Below are positions 8,985 to 17,730 of a stretch of DNA of 64,000 nucleotides, piece after piece; the stretch's first letter is position 1; every line of letters begins with the position of its first letter. A model generated the notes under the pieces. That model saw only the letters and a list, made by a program, of their open reading frames with translations. It had not been told where the DNA came from and did not search any database. Source of the stretch: an uncultured Caulobacterales bacterium (GTDB taxonomy: Bacteria; Pseudomonadota; Alphaproteobacteria; Caulobacterales; Maricaulaceae); contig CALFUN010000017.1 in the NCBI GenBank assembly GCA_937929915.1, positions 164,106-228,105 on the forward strand, written 5' to 3'. Both the position numbers and the translations under genes were made by a program.

Positions 8985-9443
8985 ATGGACACAATCGATT
9001 TTAAAATTCTCGAAATTTTACAAACAAATGGACGCATCAGTAATATTGACCTCGCCCAGCAAGTCAATTTGTCCCCAACGCCCTGCCTGAAACGCCTGCG
9101 TAAATTGGAGCAGTCTGGCGTCATTTCAGGGTACCGCGCGACAGTTGACCCAACAAAGCTTGGCATTAATATTAGTAGCATGGTGCTTATCCGTATGAAT
9201 GATCATACGCGTGAATCTGTGAATAAATTTGCCGAAGCTGTGAAGAAAATTCCTGCGATTACGGAATGTTACATGGCTACGGGGCGCGTTGATTATGTCG
9301 CGCGCATTCACGCAAAAGATTTCAAACATTACGAGGAAATTATCCGCAACGACATTGCCCGCCTGCCCAATATTATGTCGATGGAAACCTTATTTGTTAT
9401 TGGAGACAGTATCACGGATAATGTTATAAAATTTGATAGTTAG
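8985..9443 (+). CDS. Lrp/AsnC family transcriptional regulator, BkdR-like by context
   Basis: A 152-residue regulator that begins with MDTIDFKIL, the usual Lrp N-terminus. A winged helix-turn-helix covers about residues 4-60 (NIDLAQQVNLSPTPCLKRLRKLE) and a RAM/AsnC effector domain about 65-145 (including GRVDYVARI). ATG 8985 is chosen over TTG 8970 because a GAGAG ribosome binding site lies just before it and because it gives the family N-terminus. It is divergent from the branched-chain E1-E2 operon, so it probably senses a branched-chain amino acid and controls that operon, as BkdR does. Effector and target are inference from position. Confidence 0.9.
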   Translation: MDTIDFKILEILQTNGRISNIDLAQQVNLSPTPCLKRLRKLEQSGVISGYRATVDPTKLGINISSMVLIRMNDHTRESVNKFAEAVKKIPAITECYMATGRVDYVARIHAKDFKHYEEIIRNDIARLPNIMSMETLFVIGDSITDNVIKFDS

Positions 9444-9453
9444 CTCGCTCACT

Positions 9454-12400
9454 TTAAAGATCAATTTCTACAACACCGCCTTCACTCGCAGCACGTGATT
9501 GGCACAAGATTATATTTGTCTTACGCTGTTTATTTGATAGTACAAAATCACGATGTTCGACTTCGCCGCTGACAAGACCGCATTTGCATACACCGCAAAT
9601 ACCATCCGAGCATTTCACATCCACATGTATGCCTGCGGCTGCTAAAGCGTCAGTTGGAGCTTGATTGGCCGCCACCGGAATGTCGCGGCCTGATTTTGCT
9701 AGCTTTAGCGTAAAATCAAAATTCTCATAATCAGGCGTTTCAGGGATTGAGAAATATTCCTTATGCAGAGCCTCATCAGGCCAGCCTTGGCGCAGAGCTG
9801 CCATAAGCACCGCGCCCATATAGCGATCTGGCCCGCAAGTATAAAGATGCCAATTTGGCTTATATGTCGACAATATCTTATCCAAATCTGCCCGCGTTCC
9901 ATCATCTGAGAAATGCAAATGCACCTTATCAAACCAAGGCGCAGTTTTGATGTCAGTCAAAAAAGACGCCGCAGCTTCGTTTTTACAAGAATAGTGAAAT
10001 TCAAAATCACGGCCTTCGCGGTGCAAGCTATGAGCCATAGAGATCATGGGGGTAACACCAATCCCCCCGCCCATAAGAAAGGCTTTGGTCAGGCTGGACT
10101 CCAATGGGAAATGATTAATCGGCTTTGACACAAAAACTTTACGGCCTTCGGTAAAGATACGATGCAAAAGCGCCGACCCGCCGCGCCCTTCATCTTCGCG
10201 CAGAACACCAATTTGGTATTTACTCTGATCCGCAGGGTCGCCTGATAAGCTATATTGGCGGAAAAACTCTGGCGCGATGACAACATCCAAATGCGCGCCA
10301 GCTTCAAATTTTGGCAAAGGCGCGCCATCAAGCGAGCTAAACTCATATTTCGTGATACCGTCTGTTTGCACATCCGCTTTAGAAATTTTAACCCGCATCA
10401 CAGGAGCATTTTGCAAATCATAATCTGGGTATTTATGCGCGATATTATCGGTGTTTCCTGCCTTCAATCTGCGCTTATATTCATCTGGAGTTAGCATATC
10501 TTCATAGGCTTTTATGCCCGCCTCTCTATCCATCGGAAACGGGAATGGGTAAGGCGGCGGGGCGAGGTTGGCAGGGTAAACCGCCAAGGTTTGATCTTCG
10601 AATTTTAAATCTAAGTCAACTTGCAGATCTCTTTGACTCACGCCATTTTCAGTCAGCGTGTAAGGGCCTTCATCGACCATTTCTATATCCCACCACCACT
10701 TTTTGACGGGATTGATGCGGCCATTACCAAGCTTGTCATCAAGCTTGGCAAGTGAACTTGCCAGGCTAGGCACATGTGTTGCCGCCCAGCGGAACGGCGC
10801 TTCGGCAAATAGACCTTCAAGGTTCCACGGACAGGTTTTCATACACCGTCCGCACATAGCGCCCTCTTTTTGAGTAATTCGGTAAGTCGTGCATTTCTGG
10901 CTATCTGACTTCCAAATCTCATAGCCATTAAACATGGTTTTCGGGCCAGCCGTAATCGCCCCGCTCGGACATTCACGCGCGCATTTATTGCAATTATTAC
11001 AAAAATTTTGCAGGCCAAAGTCAATCGGCTGGCTATGCGCGAGCGGCATATTGGTTGTTATCACACCCGATTTTAAGCGCGGCCCTAAAAATGGATTTAA
11101 GATAACTTCGCCAATACGGCTAACCTCGCCAAGCCCTGCCAAGAGCAATAATGGCGGCTGCAACACCTCTCCGTCCATAACCGTATGGCTCCGCGCACTA
11201 TAACCCATACCGCGGATATGCTCGGCAATAATACCGCCCAAGAGCGAAAAGCGTAGATAAGCCCGCATTGACTGTGAACAGGCAATCCAGTCATCCCCCG
11301 CTGCACCTTCCATGGTTTCATGGCCTTGGTCAATCACCATAGAAATTGCGTTTTTATGATAAGGCACAAGCGCCTCACCAACCGCATCATGCGAATAATA
11401 CACCCAATCAGGACAGCGCGAAATCCCAACAGCATCTGCTCCCAGAAAATATAAAGCGGCATGAATGTTATCCGCATTTCTCTGTGCATCTGTCGTTGTC
11501 TGCGACGCTGTCGGTGCCACATCGCCATCTTGCATCAAAACAAAGGCAGCTAGCGGGCGGCGCGGGCCATAGCTTGCCGCGCTTTTACGGACATAATTCC
11601 CGTTCTTGGCGCCGTCTTGCACAGTTTTGCCCATGTCGCCAAATATAGCGCGAGCAAACATATCTGTACGTTTCGGTACACGCGGAATGCGCGGCTCATC
11701 CATAAAGGTGGTGGGCAGATCAACCCGTTTGATTGTCTCAAATGGAAACCCGCCATCTTTGAATTTACGCGATTTATACGGCACCGCATTAAAAACGTTT
11801 TTCTCAAAGCCCATCCCAACCCACCAAGCTGGGCCATGGCTTTTCATTTTTTCTATAATAGATTGGTTAGCCCGTGGTTTGAGCGGCATGTCTGGCGCAA
11901 GCTCAAATGTTGTTGTTATGGCGCATATACCAAAATGCGTGCCTAAAAATGGATTACTAATCACAGGGCCAGACGGCGTTTCAATGACTTCGCTGAGCCC
12001 AGCCGCGACAGCCAGCTTGTTCAAATTCACATCCGAACAACTCGCCGTATGGCTACGCGCTTCATACCCTAAAAGGCGGATATAATTAGACAACACAACC
12101 GATGTTTCAGCCCCGCGAACGCTCGCGCGTTGGGCCTGCGCATTTTGGAACCAATCCGTACCCGCCTCGCCCGCTTTGGGGTCGCGCGGGTATTCATAGA
12201 GACAGATTAAGGCGTGGGTGTGATGGGCCACGCTACGCGGCGGGGCGGCCATTGTGTCCTTTAGCTCTGCCATAACAACATCAATGCCGCTGGCCAAAGT
12301 CTGTGTCTGTTTCGTAGCAAGATCATTTGCCAGGGCCGCAACATCTGGATTGCTCACAGGCTTATCCAAAAACATCTCTGCTGTCAGCGCACATACCCCA

Positions 12401-12696
12401 ACCTGAGAAGCATCATGATAATAAGCAAAAGCTTTGAGGTGCTGGCTACGCTCTTGCGGGTCGGTTGGCAAAACACCACGCTCTTTTTTGACCATACCGT
12501 CACGAATAGCATCCAGCATCGCCGCATATGGCCCCATCGCATTGATAAGATTGTCTCGGTTATCAGCGTCATGAAAGGATAAAGGCGCCATATCGGGCAC
12601 GGAGGATAAATTAGCAGCTTGGCTTTGACGCGCTAACCGTTCTAACGGGAATGGCCCTAAATGTACGGGTCTGTTTTTATATGAAAAAAAGCGCAT
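9454..12696 (-). CDS. Self-sufficient reductive dehalogenase (RdhA fused to an FMN/NAD(P)H-2Fe2S oxidoreductase)
   Basis: A 1080-residue fusion with the layout of BhbA and the Nitratireductor NpRdhA enzymes, which remove halogens from aromatic compounds using cobalamin. Residues 1-560 are the RdhA part. A ferredoxin pair follows, with C566, C569, C572, C576-P and then C602, C615, C618, C622-P. From about 765 there is a phthalate-dioxygenase-reductase-like module with the flavin motif RQYSLS (813-818) and nucleotide loop GGGIGVTP (876-883), ending in a 2Fe-2S domain with C1029, C1034, C1037 and C1065. Y433 and R540 (NPFLGPR) lie in conserved RdhA blocks, and Y433 is a plausible proton donor. 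There is no Tat signal, so the enzyme is cytoplasmic and catabolic rather than respiratory. Blocks at about 204-272 and 492-555 resemble each other, showing an internal duplication. The substrate is unknown. Confidence 0.88.
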   Translation of the reverse strand: MRFFSYKNRPVHLGPFPLERLARQSQAANLSSVPDMAPLSFHDADNRDNLINAMGPYAAMLDAIRDGMVKKERGVLPTDPQERSQHLKAFAYYHDASQVGVCALTAEMFLDKPVSNPDVAALANDLATKQTQTLASGIDVVMAELKDTMAAPPRSVAHHTHALICLYEYPRDPKAGEAGTDWFQNAQAQRASVRGAETSVVLSNYIRLLGYEARSHTASCSDVNLNKLAVAAGLSEVIETPSGPVISNPFLGTHFGICAITTTFELAPDMPLKPRANQSIIEKMKSHGPAWWVGMGFEKNVFNAVPYKSRKFKDGGFPFETIKRVDLPTTFMDEPRIPRVPKRTDMFARAIFGDMGKTVQDGAKNGNYVRKSAASYGPRRPLAAFVLMQDGDVAPTASQTTTDAQRNADNIHAALYFLGADAVGISRCPDWVYYSHDAVGEALVPYHKNAISMVIDQGHETMEGAAGDDWIACSQSMRAYLRFSLLGGIIAEHIRGMGYSARSHTVMDGEVLQPPLLLLAGLGEVSRIGEVILNPFLGPRLKSGVITTNMPLAHSQPIDFGLQNFCNNCNKCARECPSGAITAGPKTMFNGYEIWKSDSQKCTTYRITQKEGAMCGRCMKTCPWNLEGLFAEAPFRWAATHVPSLASSLAKLDDKLGNGRINPVKKWWWDIEMVDEGPYTLTENGVSQRDLQVDLDLKFEDQTLAVYPANLAPPPYPFPFPMDREAGIKAYEDMLTPDEYKRRLKAGNTDNIAHKYPDYDLQNAPVMRVKISKADVQTDGITKYEFSSLDGAPLPKFEAGAHLDVVIAPEFFRQYSLSGDPADQSKYQIGVLREDEGRGGSALLHRIFTEGRKVFVSKPINHFPLESSLTKAFLMGGGIGVTPMISMAHSLHREGRDFEFHYSCKNEAAASFLTDIKTAPWFDKVHLHFSDDGTRADLDKILSTYKPNWHLYTCGPDRYMGAVLMAALRQGWPDEALHKEYFSIPETPDYENFDFTLKLAKSGRDIPVAANQAPTDALAAAGIHVDVKCSDGICGVCKCGLVSGEVEHRDFVLSNKQRKTNIILCQSRAASEGGVVEIDL

Positions 12697-12789
12697 CTGA
12701 AAATCTATCTGGACGATTTTAAGCGGTATTTCTATGATTTTTACAAACTTTTTTGTGATTTAATATTTTCTAGGCAGTAAGAGAAACTC

Positions 12790-13479
12790 ATGAATACGAC
12801 TCTGCCGCCAAATGGTAGTCTGACCCAAGCCTTTTTGTCTTGGGAAGAGACACTTATCGACAAAATGAAGCTTAACCCGCATCATCCTGATATTTGGGCA
12901 TGTTGGCAATCCGCGCAAGGCCTATGTGTGACGCGCAAGGAACATCGTTTACCAAATTTTGAGAAAGCTCAAGCAGACCTCATCGCAAAAGGACAAGAGC
13001 TTGCCACGCGGCGCTCTGGCGGGACGATTGTACCGCAGGGCGAAGGTATTTTGAACATTACAAGCCTGTCTTTGAGTTACGGCCCGCGCAATATCGGTAA
13101 ATCTTATATGGATTTTTGCAAAGACATGCAGACGCGGTTCAATACGGTAGGCTTTGATGTTGATATTGGCCCTGTTACGGGGTCTTATTGCGATGGGGAT
13201 TATAATCTGATTTTAGACGGCAAAAAACTGGCAGGCACATCACAGCGCTGGGTTAAAGGGCCAGATAAAGCCTTTATCATCCTCAATCATGCCGTAATAT
13301 TGGTCACAGAAAACGGCCAAATCGCTACGCAGCGCGTCAATAATTTCCATAAAATAGCCGATGGCAGCGCGCCATATATTGCCGCAAGCTCTATATCTTT
13401 ATGGGAGTCAGAGCAAAATCAAACAGGACTGAGCAAAACACTCTTTTTTGAAAAAGTAATGCAAAATTTATTCAATTAA
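12790..13479 (+). CDS. Lipoate-protein ligase A family protein
   Basis: A 229-residue protein of the biotin/lipoate ligase fold. RRSGGTIVPQGEGILN (about residues 74-89) corresponds to the RRxGGG substrate loop, and DGKKLAGTSQRW (about 167-178) carries the lysine that contacts the lipoyl adenylate in LplA. It probably activates and attaches lipoate or octanoate to E2-type proteins, possibly the E2 at 5455-6684. It stands alone between the convergent CitE-like operon and the divergent dehalogenase. It lacks a clear C-terminal accessory domain, so it could instead be an octanoyl/lipoyl amidotransferase-like paralogue. Confidence is good for the fold and moderate for the reaction. Confidence 0.75.
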   Translation: MNTTLPPNGSLTQAFLSWEETLIDKMKLNPHHPDIWACWQSAQGLCVTRKEHRLPNFEKAQADLIAKGQELATRRSGGTIVPQGEGILNITSLSLSYGPRNIGKSYMDFCKDMQTRFNTVGFDVDIGPVTGSYCDGDYNLILDGKKLAGTSQRWVKGPDKAFIILNHAVILVTENGQIATQRVNNFHKIADGSAPYIAASSISLWESEQNQTGLSKTLFFEKVMQNLFN

Positions 13480-13501
13480 TTCATAGACTTGATATACATA
13501 C

Positions 13502-14314
13502 TTAATGCCTGTCAAAATATGCCAATATACGCTGTGCGCGCTTCACAATAGGGGCTTCAACGAATTTTCCGTCGAGTAGAACCACATTACCATTAGCGAC
13601 TTGATAGGCCTCTACGATACGGCGTGCCTCATCGGCTTGCGTTTGGCTTGGCATTAAGGCTGCATGAATGCGGTCAATTTGGGCGGGATGAATTGCGCTA
13701 CGAGCATGAATACCAAGCCCTTTCAATCGCCGCGTCGATGCTTCGCAATCGTCTAAATCTCGCACATTTATATGCGGGACACCGAATAGCTGCACATCAA
13801 AAGCCGCTGCCGCTGCAACACAGCGCGAATGGCCGTAAAGATGTGTGTCCCAGCTTTGGTCACAATCCACATCCCCCGCATAATCTATCGATCCATAAAG
13901 CCCGTAGGCCACGCGCGAATGGGCGAAAATCTCGTCACAATTCACAAGCCCTACCGCGCTTTCAATAATCGCGAAAAATGACCCAATTCCGTTTGGCAAG
14001 CGTTTATCCAAAGCTTCCATATCCGCCTGCGTGCTGACCTTTGGCACCATCACATAAGGCAAGCTTAATCCGCTTTGCGCCAGCGCAGCTATATCGGTCT
14101 GCCCTGCCTCCGTATCTAGCCCATTTATACGCAGGCTCACATGTTTATGCTGCGTGTTTAGCAGCCATGTTAAAACAGTTTCGCGCGCAGCCGCTTTATC
14201 GCTTGCCCCGACGGCATCTTCCAAATCAATACAGACCAAATCCGCCGCGCTAGCGCAGGCTTTCTCAAATCTGTCGGCGCGATTACCAGGTACGAAGAGT
14301 AGCGAGCGAAACAT
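13502..14314 (-). CDS. HpcH/HpaI/CitE-like beta-hydroxyacyl-CoA lyase
   Basis: A 270-residue TIM-barrel lyase of the CitE-like group. Visible features are the N-terminal RSLLFVPGNR, the metal and CoA site residues in CIDLEDAV, LRINGLDT and the acidic IIESAVGL segment, and the conserved GSIDYAGD. The length and gene context match Mycobacterium tuberculosis Rv2498c, which I recall as a beta-hydroxyacyl-CoA lyase acting on (R)-HMG-CoA and citramalyl-CoA. It is the last gene of the TetR-scoA-scoB-small ORF-thiolase transcript, starting 3 bases after the thiolase. No classical HMG-CoA lyase is in the window, so this protein is the best candidate to split HMG-CoA in leucine breakdown. That role is inferred. 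Confidence 0.82.
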   Translation of the reverse strand: MFRSLLFVPGNRADRFEKACASAADLVCIDLEDAVGASDKAAARETVLTWLLNTQHKHVSLRINGLDTEAGQTDIAALAQSGLSLPYVMVPKVSTQADMEALDKRLPNGIGSFFAIIESAVGLVNCDEIFAHSRVAYGLYGSIDYAGDVDCDQSWDTHLYGHSRCVAAAAAFDVQLFGVPHINVRDLDDCEASTRRLKGLGIHARSAIHPAQIDRIHAALMPSQTQADEARRIVEAYQVANGNVVLLDGKFVEAPIVKRAQRILAYFDRH

Positions 14315-14317
14315 GAC

Positions 14318-15508
14318 TTAGCTACGTTTCAAGCAAACCGCTGTCGCCTCGCCCCCGCCAATACAAAGTGAGGCCACACCTGTTTTTGCATCACGCTTTT
14401 CCATTTCAGCAATCAAGGTCGTCATAATCCGCGCACCTGACGCCCCAATAGGATGCCCCAACACACAACCGCCACCATTTACATTGACCTTATCATGGTC
14501 AAGACCCAGCTCTTGCATTGCAATCATTGGGACAACGGCAAAGGCTTCATTAATCTCCCATAAATCAACATCCGCCGCATCCCAATTTGCTTTTTTGAGC
14601 GCTTTTTTGATCGCCGTGACGGGCGCTGTCGTAAAATAGGCCGGTGCATGCGCATGGGCTGCGTGCGAGACGATTTCAGCAAGCACTTTATGACCGCCTT
14701 TTTCCGCCTCTGATTGACGCATCAACACAAGCGCTGCCGCGCCGTCATTAATCGAGCTTGCATTGGCCGCTGTCACAGTGCCGTCTTTGGTAAAGACAGG
14801 CCGCAAATTTGGGATTTTCTCAGGACGGGCATTGGCTGTGCCTTCATCGGATTTAACAATAACATCTCCTTTACGGCCCTTAACTGTTATCGGGGTTACC
14901 TCACGGTCAAATTTACCATCCGCTTCAGCAGCTTGAGCGCGGCGGACAGATTCGATCGCATAGGCATCTTGTTGCTCGCGCGTAAATTGATACTCTTTGG
15001 CTATCATATCGGCAAAAGCCCCCATAGCGCCGCCTTGATAGGCATCTGTGAGCCCGTCATACATCATTGAGTCAACCATTTTAGTATCCCCCATACGCAC
15101 ACCACCGCGCGCATTTGGCATCAAATATGGGGCGCGAGTCATATTTTCCATGCCCCCTGCGACAGCAACATCAATCGAACCCGCTTTAATCGCGTCATGG
15201 GCCATAATCGCAGCCTGCATACCAGAACCGCACATCTTATTGACGGTTGTGGCTTCGCAATGCTCACCAAGACCTGCGTGAATCGCGGCTTGGCGCGCGG
15301 GCGCTTGGCCCTGCCCTGCAGGTAATACGCAGCCCATCACAGTTTGCTCAACCTTATCGGCGGCCACACCAGCTTCTTCCATAGCCGCCCGAATGGCGGC
15401 CGCGCCTAACTCAGGCGCAGATACAGTCGAAAACGCCCCTTGAAACGCGCCCATGGGCGTACGGGCCATACCTACAATAACAACAGGGTTTTGGGAGGAA
15501 TTTACCAT
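14318..15508 (-). CDS. Acetyl-CoA C-acetyltransferase (thiolase)
   Basis: A 396-residue type II thiolase. The nucleophilic cysteine is in KMCGSGMQA (about residue 91). The His of the NEAFA region, the GHPIGASG block and the C-terminal CIGGGEA cysteine motif complete the active site. It cleaves acetoacetyl-CoA into two acetyl-CoA. Its place directly after the succinyl-CoA:acetoacetate transferase subunits makes acetoacetyl-CoA the expected substrate, as the final step of leucine and ketone-body use. It starts two bases after the 68-aa ORF, with a GAAGA ribosome binding site inside that ORF, and is followed after three bases by the CitE-like gene. Confidence 0.93.
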   Translation of the reverse strand: MVNSSQNPVVIVGMARTPMGAFQGAFSTVSAPELGAAAIRAAMEEAGVAADKVEQTVMGCVLPAGQGQAPARQAAIHAGLGEHCEATTVNKMCGSGMQAAIMAHDAIKAGSIDVAVAGGMENMTRAPYLMPNARGGVRMGDTKMVDSMMYDGLTDAYQGGAMGAFADMIAKEYQFTREQQDAYAIESVRRAQAAEADGKFDREVTPITVKGRKGDVIVKSDEGTANARPEKIPNLRPVFTKDGTVTAANASSINDGAAALVLMRQSEAEKGGHKVLAEIVSHAAHAHAPAYFTTAPVTAIKKALKKANWDAADVDLWEINEAFAVVPMIAMQELGLDHDKVNVNGGGCVLGHPIGASGARIMTTLIAEMEKRDAKTGVASLCIGGGEATAVCLKRS

Positions 15509-15510
15509 GT

Positions 15511-15717
15511 TTAGTCTTCTTTCTGAGTTTCGTTTTCTGTATTTCGCGCCATATTATTTTGGCCTGTTATGTTTGACTCTTTTTCAAGGGCTTCTTTTCG
15601 CGCGATATGCGCTTGAACGCGCTCTAATTTTTCAGACAGATCCTTTTTATCTGCAAAAGCCTTGTAAGATAAAGCAACGGTTAATCCTAATCCAAAAAGA
15701 CATATAAACCCTAACAC
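15511..15717 (-). CDS. Small single-pass membrane protein inside the sco-thiolase operon
   Basis: A 68-codon ORF with a GTG start at 15717 and a good GAGG ribosome binding site seven bases upstream. It lies between scoB (stop 18 bases before) and the thiolase (start two bases after), so the tight spacing supports translation. Residues 1-20 form one hydrophobic helix (GFICLFGLGLTVALSYKAF). The rest is a charged, probably helical tail rich in Lys, Glu and Asn. I do not recognise the family. A short membrane protein between two soluble enzymes is unusual; it could be a tether, a regulator or an unrelated passenger. Function unknown. Confidence 0.65.
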   Translation of the reverse strand: MLGFICLFGLGLTVALSYKAFADKKDLSEKLERVQAHIARKEALEKESNITGQNNMARNTENETQKED

Positions 15718-15735
15718 TGCAAAACCTCAACTGCG

Positions 15736-16389
15736 TCATTCAAATATAACATCAGCCTCTGTTTTAGCTTTGATTTCATCCAAAGTCACGCCATCCGCCA
15801 TTTGCGTGAGCTTAAAGCGTTTCGGATTGCCTAGCCGTTCAAACACGCCCAAATCTGTAATCACCATATCAATGCAATTTTGACCTGTCAGCGGGAGGCT
15901 GCATTTGTTGAGAAATTTACTCTCGCCGCGTTTATTGGTGTGATCAAACAGAGCGATACAACGTTTAACGCCCGCAACTAAATCCATCGCCCCGCCCATG
16001 CCTTTGACCATTTTACCGGGTATCATCCAATTCGCAATATCGCCATTCTCGGCCACTTCCATCGCCCCTAGGATAGATAAATCAATATGGCCGCCGCGTA
16101 TCATGGCAAAGCTGGTGGCACTGTCGAAAAACGACGATTTTGGCAAGGTCGTAATCGTCTGCTTACCCGCATTAATCAGGTCTGCATCTTGCTCGCCAGC
16201 ATATGGAAACGGCCCCATACCCAGCATGCCATTTTCAGATTGCAGCGTCACATCCACTCCGTCAGGGATATGATTAGCCACCAATGTCGGTATGCCAATC
16301 CCCAGATTTACATAAAATCCGTCTTGGAGTTCTTGCGCCGCGCGCGCTGCCATTTCATCGCGTGTCCATCCTGTTTTGTCATGACCCAT
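15736..16389 (-). CDS. scoB: 3-oxoacid CoA-transferase subunit B
   Basis: A 217-residue family I CoA-transferase B subunit. The catalytic glutamate is in the SENGMLG motif (residues 51-57), and GIGIPT and the GGAMDLV block are also conserved. With subunit A it moves CoA from succinyl-CoA to acetoacetate. It follows scoA by three bases. The product feeds the thiolase two genes downstream, so the operon turns acetoacetate from leucine breakdown into acetyl-CoA. The length is normal and the reading frame is uninterrupted. Confidence 0.94.
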   Translation of the reverse strand: MGHDKTGWTRDEMAARAAQELQDGFYVNLGIGIPTLVANHIPDGVDVTLQSENGMLGMGPFPYAGEQDADLINAGKQTITTLPKSSFFDSATSFAMIRGGHIDLSILGAMEVAENGDIANWMIPGKMVKGMGGAMDLVAGVKRCIALFDHTNKRGESKFLNKCSLPLTGQNCIDMVITDLGVFERLGNPKRFKLTQMADGVTLDEIKAKTEADVIFE

Positions 16390-16392
16390 AGC

Positions 16393-17088
16393 CTAAACCT
16401 CCCGCAAGGTGAGTTGCTCAATGCGTTTCTCGCACTTTGCCTCAACAATACGCTGCACAAAAATACCAGCTGTATGAATGAAGTTGGGGTCAAGTGAACC
16501 GATAGGGACAATCTCGTCAACTTCGGCTATAGTGACTTTCCCTGCCATGGCCATTAGCGGCGCGAAATTACGCGCTGTCGCTTTGAAAATCAGATTACCT
16601 TCCGCATCACCCCTCCACGCTTTGATGATAGACATATCAGCCTTAAGACCTGTCTCCATGATATAAGTCTCTGCGCCGAACTCTTTATGTTCCTTACCCT
16701 GAGCAATCACAGTGCCAACGCCCGTTTTTGTGTAAAACCCTGGAATACCAGAACCGCCCGCACGAATACGCTCTGCCAAAGTCCCTTGCGGATTAAATTC
16801 AAGCTCTAATTCTCCGCCCAAATATTGCCGCTCAAATTCTTTATTTTCGCCCACATAAGAGCTAACCATTTTGCGAATTTGGCGCGTTTCCAAAAGCTGC
16901 CCTAATCCAAACCCGTCCACACCTGCATTGTTAGAAATCACGGTCATGTCTTTGGCCCCGCTATCACGCAGAGCCGCAATTAAGTTTTCTGGAATCCCGC
17001 AAAGACCAAAGCCGCTACTCATCACGGTCATGCCGTCAAAGGGCAGTCCCGCAAGGGCCGCATTAGATGTTTCGTAAACTTTACCCAT
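16393..17088 (-). CDS. scoA: 3-oxoacid CoA-transferase subunit A
   Basis: A 231-residue family I CoA-transferase A subunit. It shows the GFGLCGIPENLI segment near residue 27, the GGSGIPGFYT motif and the conserved FGAETYIMETGL stretch. It pairs with ScoB to form succinyl-CoA:acetoacetate CoA-transferase. It starts 15 bases downstream of the TetR regulator stop and is separated from scoB by three bases. The regulator is therefore probably co-transcribed with the genes it controls. M. tuberculosis has scoA-scoB in a comparable leucine cluster. Confidence 0.94.
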   Translation of the reverse strand: MGKVYETSNAALAGLPFDGMTVMSSGFGLCGIPENLIAALRDSGAKDMTVISNNAGVDGFGLGQLLETRQIRKMVSSYVGENKEFERQYLGGELELEFNPQGTLAERIRAGGSGIPGFYTKTGVGTVIAQGKEHKEFGAETYIMETGLKADMSIIKAWRGDAEGNLIFKATARNFAPLMAMAGKVTIAEVDEIVPIGSLDPNFIHTAGIFVQRIVEAKCEKRIEQLTLREV

Positions 17089-17103
17089 AATACCCTTTTC
17101 TGA

Positions 17104-17724
17104 TCACGCCGCCATACCGCTGCGTAATTGCATTACAAAATGATCGGCAATGTCATTCGCGTCTAAACGGCCTTCAATATCATACCAAGCATTTAACCAG
17201 TTGAGTGCGCCCATAAAGAAGAATACATAAAGACGCGGATCGCCCGCTCGGATTGTACCGCCCGCCTGTCCGCGTTTCACGACATCAACAACACGGCGCT
17301 CAATTTTATTACGGCGCTTTAAAATCTGCACTTCCCAATCACCTTTCAAGCTATCGACATCCGTGAGTAGAGACACACCTGATTGCGTCAATAATTCAAC
17401 AAAATCTCTGAAAATAGCTTCAAGCGTTTCAAGGCCAGACAATGACGTGCGGGCATAAGATTTCAAAATCTCATCCATAGAATCGTACGTCATGACATGA
17501 GATTCAAATAAAATCTCTTCTTTGTTTTTCACATAATAATATAGCGCCGCTTTTGTCAGTCCTAAACTTTTGGCAATATCAACCATAGATGTGTTATGAT
17601 AACCACGACGGCGAAAGGCGCTGGCAGCGCTCAAAATAACAGATCGCCGCTTGGCCGCAAATTGCGCATCTCTATCAAAGGGCGCTTTTATGGACATCTG
17701 CACTGACATACACTTCGCTAACAT
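17104..17724 (-). CDS. TetR family transcriptional regulator of the leucine/acetoacetate cassette
   Basis: A 206-residue TetR-type repressor. The N-terminal helix-turn-helix spans about residues 25-70, with the signature SMVDIAKSLGLTKAALYYYVKNKEEIL. The C-terminal ligand domain resembles TetR_C families that sense acyl-CoA, but the ligand cannot be read from sequence. It heads the minus-strand transcript with scoA and is divergent from the MCC operon. A perfect 8-base inverted repeat lies in the 65-base gap between the two start codons, so it probably represses both arms and itself. Internal ATG codons at residues 6 and 10 (MSVQ, MSIK) are alternative starts. Confidence 0.88.
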   Translation of the reverse strand: MLAKCMSVQMSIKAPFDRDAQFAAKRRSVILSAASAFRRRGYHNTSMVDIAKSLGLTKAALYYYVKNKEEILFESHVMTYDSMDEILKSYARTSLSGLETLEAIFRDFVELLTQSGVSLLTDVDSLKGDWEVQILKRRNKIERRVVDVVKRGQAGGTIRAGDPRLYVFFFMGALNWLNAWYDIEGRLDANDIADHFVMQLRSGMAA

Positions 17725-17730
17725 ACGAAT

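Noticed and set aside
11606..12085. Long plus-strand open frame of about 160 codons inside the dehalogenase gene
   Set aside because: It lies wholly in the antisense strand of a well-supported gene with strong domains, and its translation has no family signatures. It is a frame shadow.
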